A DNA stretch of 64,000 nt from Muribaculaceae bacterium Isolate-104 (HZI) (GTDB lineage Bacteria > Bacteroidota > Bacteroidia > Bacteroidales > Muribaculaceae): assembly GCA_003762715.1 (NCBI GenBank), contig RIBJ01000037.1, positions 36,302 to 100,301 on the forward strand. The letters run 5' to 3'. The notes beneath the pieces were generated by a model. That model saw only the letters and a program-made list of their open reading frames with translations, was not told the origin of the DNA and did not search any database. The translations under genes were made by a program, and so were the position numbers. This document shows, piece by piece, positions 52,014-60,673 of the stretch. The first letter of the stretch is position 1. Every line of letters begins with the position of its first letter.

Positions 52014-53351
52014 ATGGCAAACGAAATCATACCTTCGCATCAGGTAGCAAGCTGGCTGCTCGACAATATAAAGCACACTCTGGACGTAATCGGACTCAGC
52101 CACGACAAGGTTTTTGAGGAGATTATATATGTAAGTGTCATAGTCGGCACGGCTCTGCTTGTGGGCTGGCTTGTGCGGCGCGCCATACTGTGGGGCGCCC
52201 GCAAGTATGTGCAGATGCGCGACAGTTATGCGGCAAAACTGATGCTCAAGCAGAAGGTGCTCACCAAATGCAGCCACATAATACCTCCGTTGGTAATTCT
52301 TGCGTTGCTGCCTTTCGCGTTTGACTCAACAAGCAAACTGCTTCACGTATTTGAAAAGTGCCTGTTCATCTACACTACCATAGTAACCGCCATAGGCATA
52401 AATGCAGTGCTGACTTATGTGTGGACGCGGTTTGACGAGCGTGAAAACACTAAAAACCTGCCGCTGAAAGGGATACTCAACATAGCTGTAGGCATTGTGT
52501 GGGCAATTGTGGTCATTGTCGGAGTGTCCATCATCGTGGACAAGTCACCGGCAATGCTGCTTACCGGGCTGGGAGTACTCGCCTCGGCATTGCTACTGGT
52601 GTTCAAGGACACCATACTTGGATTCGTCGCCGGAATACAACTGAGCGAAAACGACATGCTGCATGTGGGCGACTGGATTGTAGTGCCCTCCACCATAGCC
52701 AACGGCATAGTCGAGGATGTGTCACTCACCGCTGTCAAGGTGCGAAACTGGGACAACACCATAGTTACAATGCCCCCCTACACCCTCATTTCGACATCTT
52801 TTCAGAACTGGCGCGGCATGAGTTCGAGCGGCTGGCGCCAGATTTGTCGCGCGGTTATTTTTGACGCATACTACATCAAGAAATGCGATGACGCTTTTCT
52901 TGACAACATAGCGAAACTCTATCCACAGATGGCATCGTTCATTGACAGCTCCAGACAGCGCGGAAAACCGGAATACGACCCCGGACTCGCTACTGTCAAC
53001 GGCACCATAGAGACCAATCTGGGGCTTTTCAGGGCTTATATGTGCCAATACCTGCTCAATCATCCGCTCATAGGCAATGACCGGCAGATTCTTGTGCGTG
53101 TGATGGTGCCTACCGGAGTGGGCATACCATTGCAGCTGTGGTGCTTCACCACTACGGCATGGACCGCCTACGAGGCTGTGCAGAGTGAAATTTTCGAACA
53201 CATAGCCGCTGTGTGTCCCGACTTCGGGTTGCAGCTGTTCAACTATCCGTCAGGCACAGACACCGAGATAGTCGAGATGCACACCCCCGACAGGAGCTCC
53301 GGCTCTGCTCCGGCTTCAGACTCTGTTTCTCCCGCTCCGCCTGCCGTATAG
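52014..53351 (+). CDS. MscS-family mechanosensitive ion channel
   Basis: This 445-residue channel has about five hydrophobic helices (first near 38-55), then the pore-lining helix GLGVLASALLLVFKDTILGFVAGIQL near 183-208. The beta domain follows with LHVGDWIVVPSTIANGIVEDVSLTAVKVRNWDN in separate parts, and a C-terminal alpha/beta domain. It opens on membrane tension to release solutes in hypo-osmotic shock. Members with extra N-terminal helices form the YbdG-like group. The tail after about 430 is Ser/Pro-rich. It is downstream of the PiT gene by 140 bases without a clear promoter. Confidence 0.9.
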   Translation: MANEIIPSHQVASWLLDNIKHTLDVIGLSHDKVFEEIIYVSVIVGTALLVGWLVRRAILWGARKYVQMRDSYAAKLMLKQKVLTKCSHIIPPLVILALLPFAFDSTSKLLHVFEKCLFIYTTIVTAIGINAVLTYVWTRFDERENTKNLPLKGILNIAVGIVWAIVVIVGVSIIVDKSPAMLLTGLGVLASALLLVFKDTILGFVAGIQLSENDMLHVGDWIVVPSTIANGIVEDVSLTAVKVRNWDNTIVTMPPYTLISTSFQNWRGMSSSGWRQICRAVIFDAYYIKKCDDAFLDNIAKLYPQMASFIDSSRQRGKPEYDPGLATVNGTIETNLGLFRAYMCQYLLNHPLIGNDRQILVRVMVPTGVGIPLQLWCFTTTAWTAYEAVQSEIFEHIAAVCPDFGLQLFNYPSGTDTEIVEMHTPDRSSGSAPASDSVSPAPPAV

Positions 53352-53375
53352 CCATTGCATTTCGGGTTAAATGTT

Positions 53376-53383
53376 TAACTTTG
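53376..53383 (+). promoter_or_regulatory. -7 box four bases before an ATG
   Basis: TAACTTTG ends at 53383 and the ATG of the ABC gene is at 53388. Transcription starting a few bases after the box would give a leaderless message. Confidence 0.5.
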
Positions 53384-53387
53384 CCCA

Positions 53388-54821
53388 ATGAAACCTCTGA
53401 TACACCTGAACAGCCCCCGGCTGCATTACATAAACACAACCCTTGACAACCCCTGCCTTACTGTCATACCGGAGGGTGTTACCGTTCTTATCGGAGCCAA
53501 CGCCTCGGGTAAATCCACTCTGACCAAAATCATAGAAAAAGGGTGGAACTTCACCACAAACTCCATATCATCGCCAAAGGGCAAAATAAGTATAAAGCGC
53601 ATAGAGTTTTCTGACATACACACTCTGACCGGGTTCAAGGCTCAGTACTACCAGCAGCGCTATGAATCGTCAATGAACGATGATGTGCCCACCGTAAGCG
53701 AAATTATAGGCGCCGACAACAATTCGGAGCTGTGGAGCCGGATTTGCCGGCGCCTCGGATTAGGAGACATTCTGGAGCGCAAGGCAAATTTTCTGTCAAG
53801 CGGAGAACTGCGAAAGGTACTCATTGCACGGGTGCTTTCAGCGCGCATGCTGGAGCTGCTTATCCTTGACAATCCATACATAGGACTTGACTGCCGCTCA
53901 AGAAATATTCTCAACGAATCTCTTGAACAGATTGCAGACGAGGGGGTGTCAATATTGCTCGCGGTAAGCGACCCGGACGAGATACCCGATTTTACTGACT
54001 GCATGATACCGGTAACGGGCATGACTGTGGGACGCGCTTCGGAACGCTGCGGATGTTCTGTGGCAAGCCTACGGGAAAAAGCGGCATCATTGTTCAGTTT
54101 TGCCATAGACGGTGAAATGATTCCCGCTCCGGAGGCTGCACACCCCCGAAATTCCGAACCGTTAGTGGAACTGACCGGCTGCACTGTGGCTTACGGCAAC
54201 ACAGTGATACTGCCTAATATATCCTGGAAGATACTGCGAGGAGAGCACTGGGCGCTCAGCGGGCCCAACGGTAGCGGCAAGTCCACCCTTCTTAGTCTTA
54301 TACATGCCGACAACCCTAAGGTGTATTCAAACAATGTAAAGGTTTTCGGAATGAGACGAGGCTCCGGCGAAAGCATCTGGGACATTAAAAAGCGCATAGG
54401 CTATATATCTCCGGAAATGCACCTTTACTTCGGCGGAGGGGCGGATACTGTGCGCGAGATTGTAGCGCGGGGACTGAACGACACTGTAGGCAGCTTCACC
54501 AGACTGACACCCGCACAACTCGGCAAGGCTGACAAATGGCTGCGACTTCTGCACATGGAGGATATAGCGCCAAGACGGTTCAACACACTCTCCGGAGGTG
54601 AACAGAGACTGACACTGCTCGCCCGGACATTCATAAAAAATCCGGAGCTGCTTATACTTGACGAGCCGATGCACGGGCTTGACAGCTGCCGCAAAAAAGC
54701 AGTGAAAAGCATTGTAAACACGCTCGCCGTGCGCGACAACACCACGATGATATATGTGACCCACTGCCCGGACGAACTGCCCGAGTGCGTGACCCACACG
54801 CTGACACTGCGTCAGCGGTAG
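53388..54821 (+). CDS. Tandem ABC ATPase without permease, ModF-like
   Basis: This 477-residue protein has two complete ABC domains. Domain 1: Walker A GANASGKST near 38, signature LSSGELRK near 140, Walker B LLILDNPYIGLD near 160. Domain 2: Walker A GPNGSGKST near 296, signature LSGGEQRL near 400, Walker B LLILDEPMHGLD near 422, H-switch VTHCPDE near 458. There are no membrane helices and no permease gene nearby. The layout is that of E. coli ModF, whose function is unclear. It ends in a 10-base convergent overlap with the next gene. Confidence 0.85.
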   Translation: MKPLIHLNSPRLHYINTTLDNPCLTVIPEGVTVLIGANASGKSTLTKIIEKGWNFTTNSISSPKGKISIKRIEFSDIHTLTGFKAQYYQQRYESSMNDDVPTVSEIIGADNNSELWSRICRRLGLGDILERKANFLSSGELRKVLIARVLSARMLELLILDNPYIGLDCRSRNILNESLEQIADEGVSILLAVSDPDEIPDFTDCMIPVTGMTVGRASERCGCSVASLREKAASLFSFAIDGEMIPAPEAAHPRNSEPLVELTGCTVAYGNTVILPNISWKILRGEHWALSGPNGSGKSTLLSLIHADNPKVYSNNVKVFGMRRGSGESIWDIKKRIGYISPEMHLYFGGGADTVREIVARGLNDTVGSFTRLTPAQLGKADKWLRLLHMEDIAPRRFNTLSGGEQRLTLLARTFIKNPELLILDEPMHGLDSCRKKAVKSIVNTLAVRDNTTMIYVTHCPDELPECVTHTLTLRQR

Positions 54822-55846
54822 CGGAATTTCACAAAAACCGCCTTATGGTCGGTAGGCCATACCCCCAAGGGGCTTATGAACTTGTCCTGAGACACACTCA
54901 GCACCTCTTTCGACCGAACCACGCAACCGTCAGGTCCGAGTATTGCGGCATCATAAGCCTCAAGCCCGCCCGCCGGCAGATAAAGCACATAGTCTATACG
55001 GTCTCTCTCGTCGCTTTCAGGCGCCCATGTCACCGTTTCCGGCTTGCGGGCGGGGTTGACCGACGGATAGGTATAGCCGGGATGTGTGACAGGGTCAGGA
55101 TATACCACCCGGTATGCGTCCTCGAATCCTGCCGCTGCGAGAGCGGATGTGCATGGCCATGCTATGACAACACCGTGATGGTCGGCACTGTCGCGTGTAG
55201 CCTCAGTCCAGTCAAGGTGTGACGGCTCGTTGAAATCACCGCCAATAATAACCATAGCGCCGGTTGCCGCCTGTTTTGCGGCATCGGCAAGAAAACTGTC
55301 TACAGCCTCGTCTCTTTGCGAAAGAGCGTTACGGCGGAGTATCTCTTCGACATCGGTAAGCGGCGAATCCATTTTTTTCCATGTGTTGCCGTCGTAGCCG
55401 CGCACTTCATAATATGTATCGTTGAGATAGTCAAGATGAGCCGTGTATATGGCAAACTCTCTGTCGCCTATTTTAGCGTTGAGGCGATGCACAGTGCCGT
55501 GGTCGTTGTTCAGAGGAAACACAACGGCGCTGTCGGTTATTTCGTGACGGCTCAGCACGCCGGTGTCATCCGAATAAAACGAGTAGTATTTCTGTCCCCT
55601 GGCGGCAAGCGCTTCCGTTATTCTGTCGCAGAAGCGTGTATTACGGTAGTTTCTTACCTCGCTGAGCATTACAAAGTCGGGCTCCAGACGCGCCACCTCA
55701 TCGGCGATGGCATCAAATCCGCCTTCAATAACAGTGCCTTCCTGCCATACATTGAACTGAAGCACAGACAGTTCTTTCGGCTGCGGCGCTGCGGCGGTTA
55801 CGCACACAAGCGCCGCTGCGGCAATTGTCACAAATAACCGTTTCAT
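54812..55846 (-). CDS. Endonuclease/exonuclease/phosphatase family secreted protein
   Basis: This 344-residue protein has a signal peptide (MKRLFVTIAAAALVCVTAAAP) and the EEP fold. Motifs are LQFNVWQEG near 27 (Asn metal ligand), FVMLSEVRN near 58 (Glu), YTAHLDYLND near 132, GGDFNEPSHLDW near 203 and the final TDHKAVFVKF with catalytic His. Members act on nucleic acids, phosphoinositides, sphingomyelin or sugar phosphates; the signal peptide favours an extracytoplasmic phosphodiester. It lies 62 bases downstream of the sulfatase gene and may be the last gene of that operon. The start is chosen at 55846 to give a proper signal peptide. Confidence 0.87.
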   Translation of the reverse strand: MKRLFVTIAAAALVCVTAAAPQPKELSVLQFNVWQEGTVIEGGFDAIADEVARLEPDFVMLSEVRNYRNTRFCDRITEALAARGQKYYSFYSDDTGVLSRHEITDSAVVFPLNNDHGTVHRLNAKIGDREFAIYTAHLDYLNDTYYEVRGYDGNTWKKMDSPLTDVEEILRRNALSQRDEAVDSFLADAAKQAATGAMVIIGGDFNEPSHLDWTEATRDSADHHGVVIAWPCTSALAAAGFEDAYRVVYPDPVTHPGYTYPSVNPARKPETVTWAPESDERDRIDYVLYLPAGGLEAYDAAILGPDGCVVRSKEVLSVSQDKFISPLGVWPTDHKAVFVKFRYR

Positions 55847-55908
55847 AAAATATCCCTGAAATAGATTCGCTACTTTCAAAAAACAGTCGGTGTGATTAGA
55901 CTCATATG

Positions 55909-57432
55909 CTACAACTCATCGGGCCACGGAGCCGGAAGCCCGGTTGCCTTGAGTGTGGGGCGCTGCGCTCCCCGCTCGCGCAACAGATTGCCGAGCAAAG
56001 TACTCATCTGACCGAGTTTCTTTTTATTCACAGACGCGAGATTTCTATGCTCAAACGGGTCTTTTGCAAGGTCATAGAGTTCTTTTTCACCGGTAACATA
56101 ATTGTATATTATCTTCCAGTTGTCAAGCCTCATGGCACAGTTGAAATCGATGCCGGGACCAGGAAGCCCCCACGCGTTGGGGAAATTCCACAGCAGAGCC
56201 CTGCCCTTAGAGGGGTTTGATGTTCCCTCTATAAGGGGCACAAAGCTGACACCGTCTATAGTGTCGTTGCATTCAACTCCAGCCATTTCAAGAATCGAGG
56301 GATAGAAATCTTCGATAATAACGTAGTCATCGCATTGCGAGGCTTGTGCGGTGTGTCCGGGCCAACGCACAATCATGGGTTCGCGGATGCCCCCCTCAAG
56401 CAGGGAGCCCTTGCCGGAGCGCAAAGGCGCGTTCTGGGTGTGTAATTCCCCCTCGCGCCACTCGTTGCTCGCCGCGAAGCCACCGTTGTCGCTCATGAAT
56501 ATGACTATTGTATTGTCTGCCTCACCATTCGCTTCAATCCAATCGAGCAGGTCGCCGAGACTCTTGTCCATTCCCTCTACAAGCGAGGCGTATGCCGCCT
56601 CCTTTTCTCCGAGTCCGCGGTCAAGGTGCTTCTGATAAAAACGCATGTCACGGTCTACCGGTATGTGTACCGCATAGTGCGACATGTACAGAAACCACGG
56701 CTGGTTGTATTTTTTCGCCTTATCAAGCGCCTTAATAGCCTCTTGGGTAAGCGCTTCTGTGGCGAAAGTGCCGGTACCCCAGTATTTTTCAAGTCCGGCA
56801 ATGGCAAAGGGCGAAACCGGTGTGCCATCCTGCCTGTGACCGAAGTTTTTTTCGCTGAGATATGTTGCAAGCCCTCCCGCCGCGCTGCCTGTTATATTGG
56901 CCTCGAAACCGAAATGCACGGGGTTTTCTCCCGGAGTGTCAATAGCGCCGAAATGAGCTTTGCCGCAATGGATGGTGTGATAGCCGGCTCCGCGCAGATT
57001 CTCCACAAAAGAGCCGCCTACAAATGTATTGTTTATGCCCGGCACCATACTGATGCCGTTGTAGTTCCATTCGGGAGGTGTGGCGACATCCGATTTCTCG
57101 TCAGTCGTGCGGTCGCGGTGAAGAGTCCAGTTGGTGACTTTGTGGCGAGCGGCGTTAGCTCCGGTGATAAGACTGCACCGCGACGGCGAGCTAATGGCAC
57201 TCGCATAAGCCGATGTAAACTTCATGCCGCTTGCCGCAAGCCGTTCCATATTCGGAGTCAGATACTTACGATTGTTGGCTGTGATGCTGTCGGTAAACGG
57301 CACAGAAGTATCCTGCCAACCCATATCATCTACCATGAACAAAAGGATATTGGGTCTTTTGTCCTGAGCCGCCGAGTTCAGGGCGCAAGCAGCCAGCGGT
57401 AAGGCGAGTAATGGTCCGAGAGCAGTTTTCAT
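55909..57432 (-). CDS. Arylsulfatase, serine-type
   Basis: This 507-residue sulfatase has an N-terminal lipobox-like LPLAAC (C16), PNILLFMVDDMGWQD (metal-binding Asp pair), and the modification motif S81-S-P-S-R, in which Ser81 would be oxidised to formylglycine by an anaerobic sulfatase-maturing enzyme. Further features are the YHTIHCGKAHFG region near 154 and VIFMSDNGGF near 308. It removes sulfate from a glycan or similar substrate, probably host mucin or glycosaminoglycan sugars. Its ATG overlaps the upstream PCMD stop by one base (TGATG). The maturase is not in the window. Confidence 0.92.
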   Translation of the reverse strand: MKTALGPLLALPLAACALNSAAQDKRPNILLFMVDDMGWQDTSVPFTDSITANNRKYLTPNMERLAASGMKFTSAYASAISSPSRCSLITGANAARHKVTNWTLHRDRTTDEKSDVATPPEWNYNGISMVPGINNTFVGGSFVENLRGAGYHTIHCGKAHFGAIDTPGENPVHFGFEANITGSAAGGLATYLSEKNFGHRQDGTPVSPFAIAGLEKYWGTGTFATEALTQEAIKALDKAKKYNQPWFLYMSHYAVHIPVDRDMRFYQKHLDRGLGEKEAAYASLVEGMDKSLGDLLDWIEANGEADNTIVIFMSDNGGFAASNEWREGELHTQNAPLRSGKGSLLEGGIREPMIVRWPGHTAQASQCDDYVIIEDFYPSILEMAGVECNDTIDGVSFVPLIEGTSNPSKGRALLWNFPNAWGLPGPGIDFNCAMRLDNWKIIYNYVTGEKELYDLAKDPFEHRNLASVNKKKLGQMSTLLGNLLRERGAQRPTLKATGLPAPWPDEL

Positions 57433-59033
57433 CAATAATCGTATTTAAGTTCAAAATGGTCTATCGACAGCACAGAGCCGCTGCCTCCGGTGAAGTAGTC
57501 GCCGTACTTGCTGGCGCTTGCCACCACTATGATATATTTCGGTTTTCGCGATGTCGAACGGTAGTCCAGCACTGCCTCGAAGTCTATGAATCCGTTTGTA
57601 GCCGAACCGTACTGCACCTGTCCGTAAGCGATTACTCCGGGGTCTTCGGGGTCGAACAGTTTTCGCCGCGACGGATTGGTGCGTATTTCATAGGGTTCGT
57701 CCCAGTCGCCGAGGGCACACCATACGATACATGTGTCAGGCTCTCCGAGCATCTTCTCAAACCCAGACGAGTAGTGTGATATAGCCACCGGAGTATATTC
57801 TATTCTGCCGGCAATAGCTGTAGGATAATTGCCGAACTGCCTTCCGAAAGCGAGGATGCCGTTTGTGCCTTCAGTAGCCACATAGTCTCCGGAGAACAGA
57901 TTGCCTGCCGCCAGCTTGCCGAGAATAGACACGCCCACAAATTTCGATTCGAGGCGCGCCCCTTTGTAGCCTGTCGGAGATGACAGGTCTGAAACCGGTG
58001 TGGTGTTTGACGGTCCGAGGGTAGTGGCTCCCTTGTTGCCGGTGCCCCAGAACGGAGCGGCACCCTCAGCCCACGGACACCATATTTTGCCGTCGAGCCA
58101 CCAGTTTTCAAACGAGGAGTTTGGCATCTGCACTGAATTCATTGTAGTAAACTGTTCAGGCAAGGTGAACTCGTCGCCGCTGAACGCGCGTACCTCATAG
58201 CCGCTCTCGGCTGCCAGACCGACAAGACGTGCGGAGAAATTACCGCCGTTGCGGCTCACCCATTCCTCCGGAACCGGAGTCCACACATCTACGCCTGACA
58301 TACGGTACTCGAATCCGGTTGACTTGCCGACCTCTGCGGTGGCATACACCCATGCTACATTTGTCCAGGCATCTACCCGGTCTATATTGACAGCGATGTC
58401 TGTCTGTGTAACATCTATGGTCCATACCTGTTCTCTGCCAAACTCGCTGACTGTCACCTGCACCGGAGCAGAGAAATCTACTGTTTTGCCGTTGAGGTCG
58501 GGAGACATCACCGATGTGGCGCCGCCGAGTTTTACCGACTCCACTGTAACTGCGTCAAGAGGCAGTTCCATAGGCACTGTAGCCGACACCTTGCGGTTTT
58601 CAACATCAATAACCGAGGAGCCGATCTGGTTCGCCACCGTGAAATAGCGTTCTATGTTCTGCTGAGCCGACAAAGTCCACATATAGTCATAGTACAACGC
58701 AAAAGTAAGGTCCTGCGGCTGTGTCAGGTCAAGCCCGTTGACAATCATCGCCGTGTCGGGGCATGTTGCGCCGGGCGACAGAGTCAGAGACTTCAGCCTG
58801 ACGCATGTTATATCGGCTTCCTCGTCAAGAAACAAAGTCACGGTCCGCTCTATGGAGTCAATCGCAGCCGCACGGCTCTGAAATTCCGCCTCGATAGCCA
58901 CTATGTTTGGCTGGATGTGCGGATATGGGATGTCATTTTTGATACATGAGGTGGCAACTGCAGCCGCCAGCAGGCACAAAACCGGCGCAGCCTTACGCTT
59001 TACGCCGCCGAGTATTGAATCAAATGTGTACAC
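57432..59033 (-). CDS. PCMD-domain lipoprotein (putative carbohydrate metabolism domain)
   Basis: This protein of about 533 residues has a lipobox AVATSC, an N-terminal region with immunoglobulin-like segments, and a C-terminal PCMD domain of about 250 residues. That domain starts at NSSFENWWLDGKIWCPWAEG and ends with SIDHFELKYDY. The start is uncertain: the frame is open to 59108, no ATG lies near the signal sequence, and the GTG at 59033 (VYTFDSILGG) is the best candidate, giving a 14-base overlap with the upstream gene. PCMD proteins are thought to bind carbohydrate at the surface, but the evidence is weak. Confidence 0.75.
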   Translation of the reverse strand: MYTFDSILGGVKRKAAPVLCLLAAAVATSCIKNDIPYPHIQPNIVAIEAEFQSRAAAIDSIERTVTLFLDEEADITCVRLKSLTLSPGATCPDTAMIVNGLDLTQPQDLTFALYYDYMWTLSAQQNIERYFTVANQIGSSVIDVENRKVSATVPMELPLDAVTVESVKLGGATSVMSPDLNGKTVDFSAPVQVTVSEFGREQVWTIDVTQTDIAVNIDRVDAWTNVAWVYATAEVGKSTGFEYRMSGVDVWTPVPEEWVSRNGGNFSARLVGLAAESGYEVRAFSGDEFTLPEQFTTMNSVQMPNSSFENWWLDGKIWCPWAEGAAPFWGTGNKGATTLGPSNTTPVSDLSSPTGYKGARLESKFVGVSILGKLAAGNLFSGDYVATEGTNGILAFGRQFGNYPTAIAGRIEYTPVAISHYSSGFEKMLGEPDTCIVWCALGDWDEPYEIRTNPSRRKLFDPEDPGVIAYGQVQYGSATNGFIDFEAVLDYRSTSRKPKYIIVVASASKYGDYFTGGSGSVLSIDHFELKYDY

Positions 59034-59883
59034 CGAGTCCGAAATTGATATTAAACAGATTGAACTTGAAATTTGCGCCGCTGCTTGTGCGCGAGCCTTC
59101 GACCACATTGTCGGTCAACTGCTTCTCATGACGCAGACTCACGCCGAACACGCCAAACGACACATTGAAACTTACATTGTCCATTATGAACACGCACAGC
59201 CCCGGGCTGAAATTGAGAGCCACAGAGGTTACATTTGTACGTGTATCGCGCAGCTCGCCTCCATAATAGCGCTTGAAACGCGACGACCCGCTGCCGAAAC
59301 TCAGGTCTATGTCGTTGAACACACCGAAGCGCTTCATTGTGGACAGTCCCACATAAGTGCGGTAGAACACACCTATGGAGTATGAGTTGGAAAAGTAGCT
59401 CACATCCTTGAGTGAGAAATTGATATCCTCGTCAATATCCACCGACAGGCTGCCGAGAGACGCCTCGCCTCGTGTGTAGTTGAACTTCAGACCTATGCTC
59501 TGGTTGTTGCCGATAAAATAGCCGAACGAAGGCTTTATCGAAAACATCTTGCCCTTGAAATCGAAGTTGGTGATTGCATTCAGCAGCTGGGCATCCTCGG
59601 TATTGAACTCGCCGTAGCTCGCCATGAGACCGAACATCCACTGACCTTTGGGTATGAACAGAAAGTTGAACAGCCCGCGGTCATAGCGACCGAAATTGCG
59701 CTGCGGCAATATCATGCTCACAGTGTCGTTTCCTACTATCACCATTTTGTCAAGAGGGTCATCGACGGGAAGGCTCTCGAATTCAGAATAAACTGCGAGT
59801 GAATCAATCTCCTGCGCCTGAGCGTCTGTAGCGGCAAAACATGCAGCCAGCACCATTATGCCTGTAAAAATCATTTTCTTCAT
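59020..59883 (-). CDS. Outer-membrane beta-barrel protein, paralog 1
   Basis: This 287-residue protein has a signal peptide (MKKMIFTGIMVLAACFAATDAQAQ), a hydrophilic stretch, and a barrel beginning at FLFIPKGQWMFGLMASYGEF. Alternating strands continue to a terminal NINFGLGVHI. It shares FIPKGQW and the general strand order with the next gene product. I start at the ATG at 59883, five bases after that gene's stop. Function is unknown; placement between two PCMD lipoprotein genes suggests a surface complex. Confidence 0.75.
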   Translation of the reverse strand: MKKMIFTGIMVLAACFAATDAQAQEIDSLAVYSEFESLPVDDPLDKMVIVGNDTVSMILPQRNFGRYDRGLFNFLFIPKGQWMFGLMASYGEFNTEDAQLLNAITNFDFKGKMFSIKPSFGYFIGNNQSIGLKFNYTRGEASLGSLSVDIDEDINFSLKDVSYFSNSYSIGVFYRTYVGLSTMKRFGVFNDIDLSFGSGSSRFKRYYGGELRDTRTNVTSVALNFSPGLCVFIMDNVSFNVSFGVFGVSLRHEKQLTDNVVEGSRTSSGANFKFNLFNINFGLGVHI

Positions 59884-59888
59884 AGGAA

Positions 59889-60635
59889 TCAGAGATAAAA
59901 GACGCATCCGAACGATACGGAGAACAGGTTTATTTTAAAATTCGCATGTTTCGAGTTTCGATGAGCGACATATATACGGTCGGTGGTCGATTTTGTGTCG
60001 GTGTACCCGAATCCGAGCACCCCTATGTTCACTTCTATGGCGGAATAGTTGTTAAGGAACATGACCATGCCCGGAGTAAGACCGATGTTCAGGCTGAAAT
60101 TGCGTTCGAACGTACCGGTGAAATCATCGCCGGAACCGTTTGTGAGCTTGCTTTGTCCGCCTCCGAGCTCAACCTGCACTTCATTGAACATGCCGAACCT
60201 CATGCCTTTGCCAAGCGATATATAGTTTCGGAAGGTCGCTGTGCCGTAGAAGTTTGAGGTTATGGCATAGAGGTGGTCCGCGTCATACGATGTTTCCGAG
60301 TCAAGAATCACCGACCCGCTGTCAAGCCGTGTGCGCGAGCGCGAATAGCCGAATCTGCCGCCGGCTGCCAGGTTGTCCTTGAAACAGTACATCAGCATCG
60401 GACTCACCTTGAAAGAATAAGTGTCGCCGTTGATGTTCTCTACAATCAGAAACTGGTAATTGTCCTGATTGCTTTGCGAGTAGTTTACGCTGACACCGGT
60501 AATCCACTGCCCTTTAGGGATAAAGGATATTTGTTCCAGCTCACGCTTGAATTGCTCTTGCGCGTCGGCGGTGAAAGACACCGCCGCTATTGCCGCCGAG
60601 GCTATCGCTGTTGTTATTGTTCGGAACAGGTTCAT
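59889..60635 (-). CDS. Outer-membrane beta-barrel protein, paralog 2
   Basis: This 248-residue protein has a signal peptide (about 1-25, ending FTADAQ) followed by ELEQISFIPKGQWITGVSVNYSQS in two parts and barrel strands through MRFGMFNEVQVELGGG, NFSLNIGLTPGMVMFL and a terminal INLFSVSFGCVFYL. Compared with paralog 1 it lacks the spacer after the signal peptide, so the barrel starts about 40 residues earlier. Both probably have eight to ten strands. It lies 38 bases after the large lipoprotein gene. Confidence 0.75.
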   Translation of the reverse strand: MNLFRTITTAIASAAIAAVSFTADAQEQFKRELEQISFIPKGQWITGVSVNYSQSNQDNYQFLIVENINGDTYSFKVSPMLMYCFKDNLAAGGRFGYSRSRTRLDSGSVILDSETSYDADHLYAITSNFYGTATFRNYISLGKGMRFGMFNEVQVELGGGQSKLTNGSGDDFTGTFERNFSLNIGLTPGMVMFLNNYSAIEVNIGVLGFGYTDTKSTTDRIYVAHRNSKHANFKINLFSVSFGCVFYL

Positions 60636-60673
60636 TTACTTTTGCTATGTGATAATGTAACGATTGCTGTATA

